A stretch of 64,000 bases of DNA from Eukaryota sp. TZLM1-RC (GCA_040285825.1 JAUPSS010000001.1:2728001-2792000); one strand, 5' to 3'; positions 44,968 through 55,186 are shown, counted from the stretch's first letter. The notes: a model not told the origin generated them from the sequence alone. A program made the numbers and translations.

Positions 44968-45390
44968 CTAATTGGTAGATTTGTTCAGATTAAATCCATA
45001 GCAATTACCACAAGTAGTGAGTGCCAATGTATGATGAACACCTACACTACAAGAAACAATGTTAGAGAAGAAGGGTAACTGGAAATTCTTTCTACCAGTA
45101 GTATGAGGAGGAAAATATCGGGAGAGAACACCAGGTGTTGGAGATGAGAATACAGAAACAGAAGGTGCAACAGAGCCAATAAGGTTGATTCGTTTTGTGC
45201 GAGACCAGAGAATTGAGTTTCCTTTAGATATGTAGCGAATTCTGTGAGATGGTACAGATAAGGCAAGAAAATCGTGAAGAGGGAGGAAGAATACACCGCC
45301 AAATTTATCCTCAAAACCAACAAAGAAACGTTCTTTAGACAAAGAAGTATCGTGGACTAATCTGTTGATGATGCTGAGAGCGTCTTTCAT
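44968..45390 (-). pseudogene. RCC1-like gene fragment, truncated after one clear repeat
   Basis: 140 codons from ATG 45390. The C-terminal SCSVGVHHTLALTTCGNCYGFN is a good RCC1 repeat signature (G.HHTLALT..G..YGFG), and YFPPHTTGRKNFQLPFFSNIV fits the strand before it. RCC1 propellers need about seven repeats (about 350 residues); this frame stops at TAG 44968 after one. The same frame is open for about 55 more codons, without RCC1 repeats. I read it as a truncated pseudogene, although a short unannotated 3' exon cannot be excluded. Its 5' end faces the Fanzor at 45.6 kb. Confidence 0.5.
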
Positions 45391-45433
45391 GAGTTACATA
45401 GAGTTGAAATTCCAGAAACTTTTACAAAGGATA

Positions 45434-45524
45434 CCTAGTTTATGAACCTAGTTTATGAAGTGAGAGGGAAGTGTGGGAATAGTGAAAACCTCCCAAAACC
45501 AAGTTGAGGGTTAAAAACCTCCCA
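45434..45524. repeat. Short direct repeats at the 5' flank of Fanzor Fz-7
   Basis: CCTAGTTTATGAA occurs twice in tandem (45434-45446 and 45447-45459). AAAACCTCCCA occurs at 45485-45495 and 45514-45524. They lie between the RCC1-like fragment and the Fz-7 start codon and may belong to the left end of the element. Confidence 0.5.
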
Positions 45525-45596
45525 GAACAGGCATCTAGAAGTTGAAAATGGGTGACAAGTGTAAAATTTGATAGATGAGCGCTTTATTCTCACTAC

Positions 45597-47310
45597 ATGA
45601 CAGACACCCACTCTGTGTCACGTGTATTCACTCGGTCTTGTGCACTTAACTCGCTGCTGACCCCTGCAGCGGTGCAACAAATTCGGACTGACCTTCCTGT
45701 GGTCACCGAGATTTGTCATGAAGCTTCTTTATTACTTCAATCTTTTCTTCTAAATTTTCCGTTGGCATCTAGAGCTTTAGTGGAGCAGGATGTATGGTAT
45801 CTGTTTATGACCGTCATCACCACTGGTTGTTTTCTTAAGCCTTCCACATCTAAAGACCAACGCCAATTACTCCATATCTTTTACAATGGATTTCTTTCTG
45901 AATACCCACAAGACAGGTCTATTGTTTCTGTGTGGGAAAATTCTTTAGTGGCTTACAGAAATTTATTCAATCTTTTCCTCAATGATTGGCTGCAGTCCCA
46001 GAACTGCAATTTTATCAATAGAAAAGGGCTTTCTCCTTACCTTGCTTGTCGGGCTCGTCAATTGGCGTCTAACGTGAAGACAAGTTTACCTAAAATTTGT
46101 CAATCCTGGACAAAAAACTTTATTCGTGCTCATTGTAGAGCTCTAGATAAAACAAATGTCTGTGCCAATTGTATTCTCTTTTTTACCAGATGAACCATTA
46201 GCCCAACCCGAGGAAGTAGTTGTTGATTCTGTTCTTGAGCACTACATCAATTTCAATATGAATTATTCAAGAGAAAGATTCTTTTTATTAAACGCATGTA
46301 AGTTTATCTTGAATCTCCTTCAAAGATTTCCTACCACTGCCTCCCTACTGTCCTCACATGATAAAATCACCTTTTCATCAAAGGAAATTGGTGAGCTTTT
46401 TCTCTTCAATCTTAAAATTTCACAATACTTACGCACTGTCTTTTCTCATATGCATTGCTGGAAGAAATTTAGAATAATACCTTTAGCTTCTCATAAAGGT
46501 TCTAAATTTATTGAGGTACCTTCACAAATTTTCCACTCTGTGAAAAAATTTCCAATTATTGAAGGATCATCTTCCAAATCAAAGTTTATCAAAAATACAT
46601 GTCTGAAACGAATATTCAAACAATGTCCTTACCAAAAATTCAATATCAACAGAAAAAGTTTGAAAAATAGATTCAACAAAATTTTATTGAAAACTAATGG
46701 TAATGAACTGCTTTTGACCTTTGAAGGTAAAAATAATGACTCAGAAAACACAGATGAGCTGGATGAACCACCGAAAAACAAAAGAAGATCAAAAAATGAA
46801 ATGAAAAGTGACCCTAATGCCAATAAAACCAGAGAAACACAGTTGAAGGGTACTAAAAAAATGCCCCGTCGAAGACGTAGACATCCAGTCGAAATTTTAC
46901 CTGAAAGGCCCCTTATCGGCGTTGATCTTGGCCAATCAAGATTATGTGGTTACTTCTTAAATGATAATCAATGTGGAGTTATTCCTTGTCCAACTGGCAG
47001 AAGATACATGACAAAACCTTCACCCAGTAAACACTCTCCCAACCAATATTCCGTTCAAAATTTCAACCAATATTTGAACCATTGGAATTTGGTCAGGAGG
47101 AAAGTGTATTTGGAAAGTAATCGCCAGAAATGGAAAATAATTAAATTTGATAACCGCAGACGAAAAGAGAGACGGTTCAGAGAGAGTCTCAACAAATTTC
47201 AAAAGCTGGCTGGACATCCTGATAAACTCTATCTTGCTGTGGGTTCTGCTAATTTCCCTTCTCATTGCCGCAAAGTCAATGCCCTAGTAGCATTTGGTAG
47301 ATCCACTTAG
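45597..47310 (+). CDS. Truncated Fanzor protein (Fz-7): N-terminal region and RuvC-I, no zinc ribbon
   Basis: The start is ATG 45597. The frame needs one intron (46162-46189, 28 nt, GTGCCA...ACCAG; a 19-nt alternative with donor at 46171 also restores frame) and then runs without stops to TAG 47310, about 560 residues. The order is a helical N-terminal half; a Lys/Arg-rich linker ending KMPRRRRRHP, which could serve as a nuclear localisation signal; RPLIGVDLGQSRLCGYF (RuvC-I, Asp near residue 434); and YLAVGSANFPSHCR, where the RuvC-II block starts. Then it jumps to VNALVAFGRST-stop, which is the element's 3' noncoding sequence read as codons. RuvC-II, zinc ribbon and RuvC-III are deleted. 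The intact frame makes a stable nuclease-dead product possible. Confidence 0.75.
46162..46189 (+). other. Predicted 28-nt intron in the Fanzor gene
   Basis: Removing it joins ...LDKTNV to YEPLAQPEEV in frame; without it, the two long frames are offset by one base. A polypyrimidine run and ACCAG precede the junction. The 19-nt alternative (46171-46189) is below the size of the other introns here. Confidence 0.55.
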
Positions 47311-47499
47311 ATACATCAAGTCGCGAGGCTTTGTTCTGTGAAAGCAGTAGGTGTATTTAAGTGAGGTAGCCCATTGATGAAGATCATGATTGTCTTTGTC
47401 AAATGATGCTACATGTCTCTTACAGCCTGTGAGTAGACATTGAGAAAGTTGAAATCAGGAGCGAATTTCACAGGGGAATGCATGATAAGTGAAATTCAC
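47278..47499 (+). ncRNA. Conserved 3' noncoding segment of Fanzor Fz-7, candidate guide-RNA (omega RNA) scaffold
   Basis: From about 47278 to 47499 the sequence matches the complement of 63594-63827 at about 95% identity, although it codes for nothing beyond the first few codons. It ends in a hairpin: arms GCGAATTTCAC (47461-47471) and GTGAAATTCAC (47489-47499) with a 17-nt loop. Similarity to the other copy stops exactly after the second arm. In IS200/605-type TnpB elements and in Fanzors, the guide RNA scaffold overlaps this 3' part, and the guide is the flank beyond it. The RNA itself is inferred. Confidence 0.5.
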
Positions 47500-47614
47500 A
47501 GTTAATTCATTTCAATTTAATTTGAAGCTTGGAAGTTCATTCATTTCATCTGCATCTTCCACAGCAGTTATCTCAACATCTTACCACCATTTAACATTGT
47601 TGTGCTATTAGACG

Positions 47615-48496
47615 ATGTCTCAAGAAGAGCAATCCTTGCTTGAACTGGAACGAGAGCTTCTTGAGCGTAATACTCAACTGGAACAGAAACACAAAGAACT
47701 CCGTGAAAGAGCTGCCACTGCTATCAACTTTGACCTTTCTTTCTCTGATGATGACGTAGACTCTCCAATGGACGTTTCTCATGAAGAACCCACTCCTGCA
47801 CGACGCTCCTCCACAGGTTCTAGGACAGACTTTGTCAGAAGATCCGCTACTTCTGCAGATATCACCCCCACCCAACCGCTGGAAAACCTACCTGCTCAAG
47901 CTGCTTTGAAATTCCAAAATGAACGTGTTAATGTTCTTAAGTCTGAACTTGCTATTGCTGCTGACACGCTGCAGGAACAGCAAGCAGAACTAGAAGGAGC
48001 CACTACTAAAATCAAGGAACTTTCCCAGCAAAATCTTTTATTAACCAAAAAAGAAACACAACAACGACTACATAATGAGAAATTGGAACGTAAACTATCG
48101 AGCATGTCTTCACAACTGCTTGATTTACAAGCCGAGAAGGCTTCCATTGAAGAACAGCATGATACATTAAAAAGGGAAGGAAGGCTGGCTAAAACTAGAA
48201 CTGGGAATGTTGACGTTCAGCTTAACCGGGCTTATGAGACAATAGAGAGGCTTCAGAGCAAGGTCACTGTTTTGGAGGACAACCTGCAGGAAGAGAAGAG
48301 GTTGAGGAGAGAGGAGGTGGATGAACTGAGTAGGAAGTGCAGGGACTTTAAGAAACAAAGAGATGAGCTTTTGGATGGACTCAAGAAGCAACAACAGTTG
48401 ATTACTGTGCTTCAAAAGCAAAAGGCTCACTTAGAATCTGCAACATTACTTGAATTGACTTCTTCGGAGTGGTTAAAGTTGATCAGTACGGAGTAA
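47615..48496 (+). CDS. TEX9: TEX9-like coiled-coil protein (cilium/centriolar satellite associated)
   Basis: 293 residues from ATG 47615 to TAA 48496, single exon. A short coiled coil (MSQEEQSLLELERELLERN) is followed by an acidic, Ser-rich linker (about 45-85) and then a long coiled coil. The C-terminus, KKQRDELLDGLKKQQQL then VLQKQKAHLESATLLE, follows the signature end of TEX9 (KQKxELxxGFKKQxKLIDVLKRQKxHIEAAKxL). TEX9 is found in ciliated eukaryotes; its molecular role is poorly defined. A Fanzor 3' end lies 115 nt upstream in the same orientation. Confidence 0.65.
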   Translation: MSQEEQSLLELERELLERNTQLEQKHKELRERAATAINFDLSFSDDDVDSPMDVSHEEPTPARRSSTGSRTDFVRRSATSADITPTQPLENLPAQAALKFQNERVNVLKSELAIAADTLQEQQAELEGATTKIKELSQQNLLLTKKETQQRLHNEKLERKLSSMSSQLLDLQAEKASIEEQHDTLKREGRLAKTRTGNVDVQLNRAYETIERLQSKVTVLEDNLQEEKRLRREEVDELSRKCRDFKKQRDELLDGLKKQQQLITVLQKQKAHLESATLLELTSSEWLKLISTE

Positions 48497-48599
48497 ATTT
48501 TTAGTTTGTATCATAGTATTTGTATAGTTTTGCGGTTTGGTTTGTTTAAATACAAGCTTATTTATCTAGGTTTTTCTTAGTTCAATATGCTTAATACTC

Positions 48600-49560
48600 A
48601 CTAATCAGTTTGATGTCAAAGAGGGAATGATACAATGTAGGGAGATTATAAACATGGTGGATTGATCACTTGCATCTACTTATTTGCTATCAGTAGATAA
48701 TACTAAATCAGTAATGTTACATTCCTGCTCTTCAGAAGACAGTTGCTCAAGTTGCCTAATCTCCCAAATTCCCAAAATTTATGGCCTTCTACTTAATGAT
48801 CACCAATGTACCACTGCAATGAGAATGAGATGTTTTCTATGGCCTTGTTCATTACCAAATGATTTAATTTGTCGCTGCAAGAGTGTTGTTACGCTTTCCC
48901 ATATTTTAAACTGTAAGTATTTTATAACTTATCGCTCAATTGTTCATGACTCAGTTCGTGATCAATTATATGCCATGTGCAAAAGTTTCAATATAGAGGC
49001 ATTTATTGAGCCACTAGTACGTAAGCTGTCTTCAGATCAAACGGATGATTCCTTTGGTAAAAGAAAGAAGGGTAGATTTAGTAGCTCCGGGGATCGATGG
49101 TGTTCTCAATCTTGTAGATGTTGTCTCAGTTGATGTTTGCAAAAATTCTGCTGCTCGTTTAGTGTATTTCGCTGATTCGCCGTTATCTAACGCCGAAAAA
49201 AAGAAGATAAAAAAATATGAAGAACCTTTGGCACAGTTAGGTAGAGTGGAACATGTGAAATATCAGTTTGTGCCGTTTGCAATTTCTCTTTTTGGCAATA
49301 TTGGACCTTGAGGGTTGCACTTTTTTGAAAATTTCAAAAAGTGTTACTGAATAGGTCTGGTAAAACAATGAACTCCACTTTCTGGATAAATAGAATTGTT
49401 TTTTGCATTTTCAAGTCTATTCCAACAATGATTTCAAAGGCACTTTTAGCTATTGGTGTAGAATATAAACGTTATGCTGTGAGTAGGTTCGGTAATAGTG
49501 ACGCTTGTTTGGAGGATATTGAATTCTAGATGGGTTTTTTTATCTCAATAAATATTCCAG
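48600..49560 (+). mobile_element. LINE family D-like, 5'-truncated, frameshifted
   Basis: Frames 48684-49133, 49045-49311 and 49341-49529 give SSCLISQIPKIYGLLLND, the CRCKSVVTLSHILNC zinc motif, VDLVAPGIDGVLNLVDVVSVD at the endonuclease position and the FCIFKSIPTMISKALL...LEDIEF tail. A frameshift lies near 49,060. At 49,310-49,343 a small palindromic insert (CACTTTTTTGAAAATTTC facing AAAAAGTG) replaces about 10 codons. Confidence 0.75.
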
Positions 49561-49774
49561 TTTTAAAAAAAGCTCTTCAGACAAACAACAGCTGCTAAAA
49601 CTTTTGAGCAAAACCAAAAGAATTTTTGTACCATTGCCTCTGTGACAACATTTGCTACTTGGTCTAACAGCATAATATGCTTTTGATGTCCCTCAACATT
49701 GTTGAATTGTAAGAAATTGATATGTTTCAAAATCGATTTTCAACCGATTATCCATATTACAAAACGAACCTCAA

Positions 49775-51312
49775 ATGCCTAGGCAACCCTTAAACTCTTC
49801 TCTTATTCACAAAACCTCTGATACAGAATACATCATAGATGAAGGCTTTGTCCCCAATATGAACACCAAAGCTCGTCTTTTAGTAAATGAGGCCCTCAGT
49901 GCTGGTGTATTTGAAGAACTTCGACATGCTCAACAGGAAACTGGAGGAGGTTTCCTTCCTGCTGTACAGCAACTTGCCAACGTTTCATCTCTCCCCGGAC
50001 TGGTGGGAATGCCTGTTGCCCTTCCTGATGTTCACTCTGGCTATGGTTTCCCCATCGGTGGTGTTGCTGCTTTTGATCTTGATGATCCAAACGCCGTCAT
50101 TTGTCCAGGCGGAATAGGTTTTGATATTAACTGTGGTGTGCGTTTGATCGCCACCAACCTTCGATCAAAAGATTTCAAAATAGTAAAGGACGATTTAGCA
50201 GATGTTTTATTTGGAAATGTCCCAGTTGGAGTGGGAACAGGTTTGGAAACTCTACTAAAAAACTAATATTAGGAGGAGCAATCAAACTCAATGACCAAGA
50301 CCTTAACGCTATACTCAACAATGGAGTTGACTGGGCCATTGAAAAGGGCTATGCATGGCCAGAAGACAAGCAAGTGTGTGAAGAACTCGGTAACATGTCT
50401 TCTGCCAACTCACAACACGTGTCTCAAAGAGCCAAGAAGAGAGGTAAAGGACAGATAGGCACGCTAGGTGCAGGGAACCACTATCTCGAAATTCAAGTTG
50501 TTGATGAAATTTTTGATGAAGAAACTGCTAGAGTTTTTGGCTTGGAGAGAGACCAGATTTGTGTAATGATTCATTGCGGGTCCAGAGGACTTGGACATCA
50601 GGTAGCCACAGATTACCTTCAAGAAATGGAAAGAGAGGTCAAGAATGAAGGCATTAGACTCAACGATCGTCAATTGGCTGCCGTGAAATTCAGTTCATCT
50701 GCTGGTCAACGCTATTTTGCTGCAATGTCCGCTGCTGCCAACTATGCATGGACTAATAGACAGGTGATTACTCACATAGTAAGGCAGTCTTTTGAACAGG
50801 TTTATGGTAAGAGCGCGAGAGAAATGGGGATGAGACTAGTTTATGATGTGTCACATAACATTGCCAAAGTTGAACAAATGGATATTAATGGTGTCAGCAA
50901 AAGAATCCTAGTTCATAGAAAGGGTGCTACAAGAGCCCTTCCTGCAGGCCATGAGCTTGTCCCTAGTGTCTATAGAAACGTTGGTCATCCTGTACTTGTA
51001 GGTGGTACAATGTCTGATGCATCTTATTGTTTAGCTGGTCAACCCCAGGGTCATGTTACTTTCTACTCAAGTTGTCATGGTGCAGGAAGAGCTCTTTCTA
51101 GGCACGAAGCAAGAAGAACATTGACTGGACCAAGTGTCCTGGAAGCTATGAAAAGAAAAGGGATTCTTATCAGAGTTGCCACTCCAAAGTTGGTCATGGA
51201 AGAGGCAAGCGAAAGTTACAAATCTGTTGATGCTGTAGTAGAAACCTGCCATCAAGCAGATATTACTAGAATGGTTGCCAAACTCCGTCCATTGGCTGTT
51301 ATCAAGGGTTAA
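49775..51312 (+). CDS. RTCB: RtcB/HSPC117-type RNA 2',3'-cyclic phosphate and 5'-OH ligase
   Basis: Two exons (49775-50240 and 50273-51312) joined over a 32-nt intron give about 501 residues, the full family length. Motifs: LPDVHSGYGFPIGGVAAFD; CPGGIGFDINCGVRL with the Mn-binding Cys near residue 120; IHCGSRGLGHQV; YDVSHNIAKVE; and SSCHGAGRALSR holding the guanylated histidine near residue 424. It ends with the canonical LAVIKG. The enzyme joins tRNA exon halves after intron excision and, in animals, ligates XBP1 mRNA, using GTP and Mn2+. All visible catalytic residues are kept. It is convergent with INTS11. Confidence 0.95.
50241..50272 (+). other. 32-nt intron in RtcB
   Basis: GTTTGG donor, ACTAATATTAG acceptor with an evident branch-point sequence (CTAAT). 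Removal joins VPVGVGTG to GAIKLND, which restores the family sequence; retention gives a stop within 10 codons. Confidence 0.85.
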
Positions 51313-51563
51313 ATTGGTTTTTTGGCATGTTGTGTATAAAGAAAATATAATAATAATAATAATAATAATGTTTCAATGTTTATTAATAAAGCCGAATATT
51401 GACTTATAAACAAATGAATCTAAACAGAAAAAACAAATTCAATGCCAATAAACACAAAATGTTTTTTTACAAAAATGATCCAAAAGATGAACATCAAACA
51501 AGGACCATTTTTGGTGTTCAAATTGAGAACAAAATAAAATGATTATTATTACAATTAAAGCCA
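51313..51563. repeat. 3' intergenic region with an (AAT)n microsatellite
   Basis: An AAT/ATA run of about 7-8 units at 51346-51369 lies just after the RtcB stop, followed by AT-rich spacer up to the INTS11 stop. Confidence 0.7.
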
Positions 51564-53447
51564 TTAAACATCCACAAATTGAGGCCAAACATCTGGAAAT
51601 TCATGGAAACTGGGAACATCTGAAAGAAAGTCAGCCAAGGAAAAACTGGATTTGGAATCAGTTATGCAAGAATTGATGATAGATGAAATAGAAGGTAAAA
51701 AAGCCTCACAAAAATGTCCACAAGAGAGAAAAATTCTTCCAGATTCTTCTTGATGCTCAAAAATTTTGATTAAGTCTTCTCCAGTCTTGCCATTAGACCA
51801 CAAAACCAATGGATCATCCACCACAAGAGAACTGCCGAGAAATCCATTCAACTTTACTCTTAAATCATTTACGAATTCTCTAAAATTAATTGATGAGCCT
51901 ATATCAAATTCTATTGTAGAAACCAAATATACCAAATGCTGGGACACATCTGGACTTGAAAACCGATCAAGAATAAATGTTCTTCCTTCTGAATGGTAAA
52001 GTAGGCCATGAAGAAAATCAACTTTCCCACTTTCCCTTTTTGGAAAGTCTAGATGCATTGATTGCGTATTTGATTGATTGTACAATTCTCTATCAATTTC
52101 CACCATAATACCTTTATCAACATCAATTGTTATCAAATCTCCTGTTGAGGGTGTATAGACTGAGCCAAGCTTGACTGAAGAAAACTTGGGTGACATCAAA
52201 TGAGCCTTGAACGTGTTCATCTTTCTCTTCTCAGCATGAACCAAGACTATTGTCTTTGGTCTTAACCCCTTGATCAATCTACAAATACCTAAACCATCCG
52301 AATGAGCTGAAAACTCTAATTGGGCAATTCTACACTTCACTTCCACTCTCTCCCCGTCCACTTCGAACGAGGAAACCTCTCCTGCCAATACTCTAGCTGC
52401 AAAAGTGTTGGTTACACAATATCCAGGGAGAATTACGGTGTTTTTTGGGTCTCCAGCCCACCTTTTGAAAAGTTCCAGAGCAGTACCACCTTGCAGCATT
52501 CCCGGTGCAGCAAAGACAACACAAGGATGATCAGCAGAGATGGTGGTCCAAGAGAATGGTTTAATTCTTTTGTAGCGAACTCCCCCAGGTAAGCAAGTCC
52601 ATGAACCATAGTGGAGGTAGGCGACGTCGGCGTGGGGGGAGAGACCAGTGGAAAAATAAACGGGAACATCAATACTGTTATTTTCCCAGTAAGAGTCGCA
52701 AGTGGCACAGATTTCTTGCATTCTGCCTAATCCTGTTGAAGGAACAAGTACTTTACCCCCTTTGAGGACGGTTTCGTGAATGAGTGATAGGAACCGTTGA
52801 TCCCGGTCAGCAGTGTTGATCCTGGGATTGGTCATGGCAGTTGCTTCGGAGAGGAGAATGTCTGTATTAAGGAAGATGGGCAGGGCAGGAGAGAGATGGT
52901 GGTCCGCAAGAGGGGAGAAATCACCAGTGTAGAAGAGAGACACGTTGTTGTATTCAACGTAAACCATGGCAGCTCCGAGGATATGACCTGCAGGGAAAAG
53001 GGTGATGGAAAAGCCATTGACATTGACAGTCTGTTTGAAAGCTAAAGGGTGGACTGCATTTAGAATAGATTCTATTTGCTCTGATGTTATGAGTGAACCA
53101 GAACCTCGAAGAGAGACTTTGATTAAATCTTCTAATATTAGAGGAGCTATGGCTTTTGTGGGATGTGTCATAAAAATAGGTACATCAGTTTTAAAAATAT
53201 TAGCTAGAATAGGAATGGCTCCTATGTGATCTAGATGAAAATGGCTGATTACGACTGCTTTAATTTTGTCTACATTTAGGGAATATATTGGAGGAAATCG
53301 TTCTTTAGTGGTACCAACATGAACACCACAATCTAAGAGGATAGCAGCCTCTTCGCCATTGGGAGGAATGAAGGTTACAAGATAACAAGATCTGCCAACC
53401 TCGAGACCAGCCCCAAGAACGTGGATAGTAACTGTAGTCTGTATCAT
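51564..53447 (-). CDS. INTS11: INTS11-like metallo-beta-lactamase/beta-CASP RNA endonuclease (Integrator subunit)
   Basis: 627 residues from ATG 53447, single exon. The N-terminal metallo-beta-lactamase domain has the VISHFHLDHIGA zinc motif (about residue 69), FPAGHILGAAM and FYTGDFS. A beta-CASP domain follows with VFAAPGMLQGG, VILPGYCV and LEFSAHSDG. The C-terminal region (VDFLHGLLYHSEGRTFIL) aligns with INTS11 (LHGTL...) rather than CPSF73. INTS11 is the nuclease of Integrator, which cleaves snRNA 3' ends and nascent transcripts. All zinc ligands I can place are present. Some conserved positions differ: SEATAMTN for ESTYAT, and VPSTGLGRMQE for IPVFALGRAQE. Confidence 0.85.
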   Translation of the reverse strand: MIQTTVTIHVLGAGLEVGRSCYLVTFIPPNGEEAAILLDCGVHVGTTKERFPPIYSLNVDKIKAVVISHFHLDHIGAIPILANIFKTDVPIFMTHPTKAIAPLILEDLIKVSLRGSGSLITSEQIESILNAVHPLAFKQTVNVNGFSITLFPAGHILGAAMVYVEYNNVSLFYTGDFSPLADHHLSPALPIFLNTDILLSEATAMTNPRINTADRDQRFLSLIHETVLKGGKVLVPSTGLGRMQEICATCDSYWENNSIDVPVYFSTGLSPHADVAYLHYGSWTCLPGGVRYKRIKPFSWTTISADHPCVVFAAPGMLQGGTALELFKRWAGDPKNTVILPGYCVTNTFAARVLAGEVSSFEVDGERVEVKCRIAQLEFSAHSDGLGICRLIKGLRPKTIVLVHAEKRKMNTFKAHLMSPKFSSVKLGSVYTPSTGDLITIDVDKGIMVEIDRELYNQSNTQSMHLDFPKRESGKVDFLHGLLYHSEGRTFILDRFSSPDVSQHLVYLVSTIEFDIGSSINFREFVNDLRVKLNGFLGSSLVVDDPLVLWSNGKTGEDLIKIFEHQEESGRIFLSCGHFCEAFLPSISSIINSCITDSKSSFSLADFLSDVPSFHEFPDVWPQFVDV

Positions 53448-53849
53448 TTAAATATCCTTGGTTGTTTGCTTTACTGAAGTGAAGACTGATAGAGAACTTC
53501 GGAGTTGAGGTAAAGACCAAAGTGGTCAATTGGTAATTATACGAAAGTGGAAATGAAAATAGATTTCCCTACCGGAATTTGCACACCCATGCAGAGGAGG
53601 TGCAACAAATGTCGATAAAATAGAAAAGCCTCAATCGAGTTCAGTCCAACAACAAATACAGATCGCTGACATGGTTAATATTGAATAGTCTAATAAATAG
53701 TCTATAGGCCGCTAAGTTCACACTTTATACTAAAGTAATTATTAGTTTTCAATATCATTGTTTCCTTCACTTTTGTTAATGTTGGCGCCCTAAGGCTAAT
53801 ATAATATGATTAGAAAATTAATCAACTTTTCATCTTCGACTTTCTTTAA
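53448..53849. other. Intergenic region upstream of INTS11
   Basis: No ORF or RNA gene recognised. The native promoter of INTS11 should lie here, because no mobile element abuts its start codon. Confidence 0.5.
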
Positions 53850-54235
53850 CTTAAATTAAATGATTTGAAATGTTTCATTCCAATAATGTCAATTTATGGC
53901 GAATTGACATTGAGTACAAACAAAAAGTGACATATTTCAGGTTTTTGGTCACTTTTGAGTATCAAAAAGACAACGCAAAGCAAAGATTAGTCAAAAAAGA
54001 CAATCAATTTATGGCCGATTTTATTCTAAATTCTGAAAAATCCAGAAATTGATAGTTAAATTCTTGTTTTAGAACAAAAATTAACAGAATTAGGTCACGT
54101 TAAGGAAAGTGAGAATCAAAAGACAAAGATTTTCTCAAGGCCACCTGAAGCTTCTCTTGAAAGAGATGCTATCACACCTATTTCTGTGGTCTTTCCGGAA
54201 TTTGACTCAAATGATTCGCAATAAATTAACTAACA
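53850..54235 (+). mobile_element. Second copy of the segment that precedes the exonuclease-like frame at 33 kb
   Basis: 53,855-54,170 matches the complement of about 33,130-33,560 (FHSNNVNLWRIDIEYKQ...; KDNAKQRLVKKDNQFMADFILNSEKSRN against the same string with few changes). Only this upstream part is present; the ExoII motif and Fanzor parts are absent. It then joins a family B LINE. Confidence 0.6.
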
Positions 54236-55022
54236 GAAACATTTTTTTAACATTTTTTTGGCTTCTATTCTTACTTCATGTGCTTTTATTGGTGGATGTA
54301 GAAATGCATTATTTGAGTTTTCTGAAAGATTTGCCGATTGGGAAGATTTATTAATGACAACGCAAAGTTCTACTGTTTTTGCTTTAAATGATGAAATTTC
54401 AAAAATTGATGCAGAAAAATGGAATCGATGCTTTCCCCAATCATTCAATTGTAATATTTGAACAAAAAATTAAATTTCAAATACACTCTTCGAACATGAC
54501 AGAAACGATTGACTGGAATGTATGAAAATGATCTTTATAATAATATATGCAGCTCGGCTGTGTTAAATCAAGGTCTTCACTCACTGTTATTTGAACAGGG
54601 TGTTTGTGAAAATAAGTCATCAGATTCTTCACTTTTTGTAACCATTGTACCACGAAGATTTGGACTGTGTGCTACTAATGAAGCATTTGCAACAAATAAG
54701 AGATTATATTTGAATATTCCCATTAATCAATTATTATCAAAAGAAAAATGTAAATGAATTCACCTCAGCTCACTTTGTGTCATGCTCTGAATTGTTCGAA
54801 ATTGATAACTAATCGTTCTTCATTACATGATGCTGTTAGAGACACTGTTTTGAATATGGCACGAACTGCAAGAATTTCGTGTATCAAAGAGCCTCTGCTG
54901 AAGGAAACTCTGTCATTGAATAATTTTGGTTCTAATGATAGAGGTGATGTATACTGTGATTGGATTGATAACTCTGACGCTGCTGTTGACTTTGTCTCCT
55001 TCAATGTTGCAAAATTACACTT
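54236..55022 (+). mobile_element. LINE family B fragment, upstream half
   Basis: Frames 54258-54461, 54509-54757 and 54754-55022 match family B (TSCAFIGGCRNALFEFSERFADW, DLYNNICSSAVLNQ, NDRGDVYCDWIDNSDAAVDF) at roughly 93% identity, with frameshifts near 54,460 and 54,750. It is interrupted at 55,022 by the gag-only LTR element and resumes at 56,121. Confidence 0.75.
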
Positions 55023-55163
55023 TGTTTTTGTTACTGATTAACTAACTTGGCAGACAGATGAGGAATTTACATGATGATGTGGCACTTGTTCAAGAACAAG
55101 TATTTCTATTAATCAATCTCTATTCTCTCTTTACTTCTTTGGTATTTCTGCCTAACGGCATCA
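55023..55163 (+). repeat. 5' LTR, 141 bp
   Basis: Begins TGTTTTTGTTACTGATTAAC and ends CGGCATCA. Same length as the 3' LTR, with about five substitutions between them. Confidence 0.85.
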
Positions 55164-55186
55164 ATAATTATTGGCCCTCATTGCAG

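Noticed and set aside
55058-55186. Gag starting at ATG 55058
   Set aside because: This ATG lies inside the 5' LTR and the same sequence exists in the 3' LTR without a following gag; the first in-frame ATG after the LTR is 55187.
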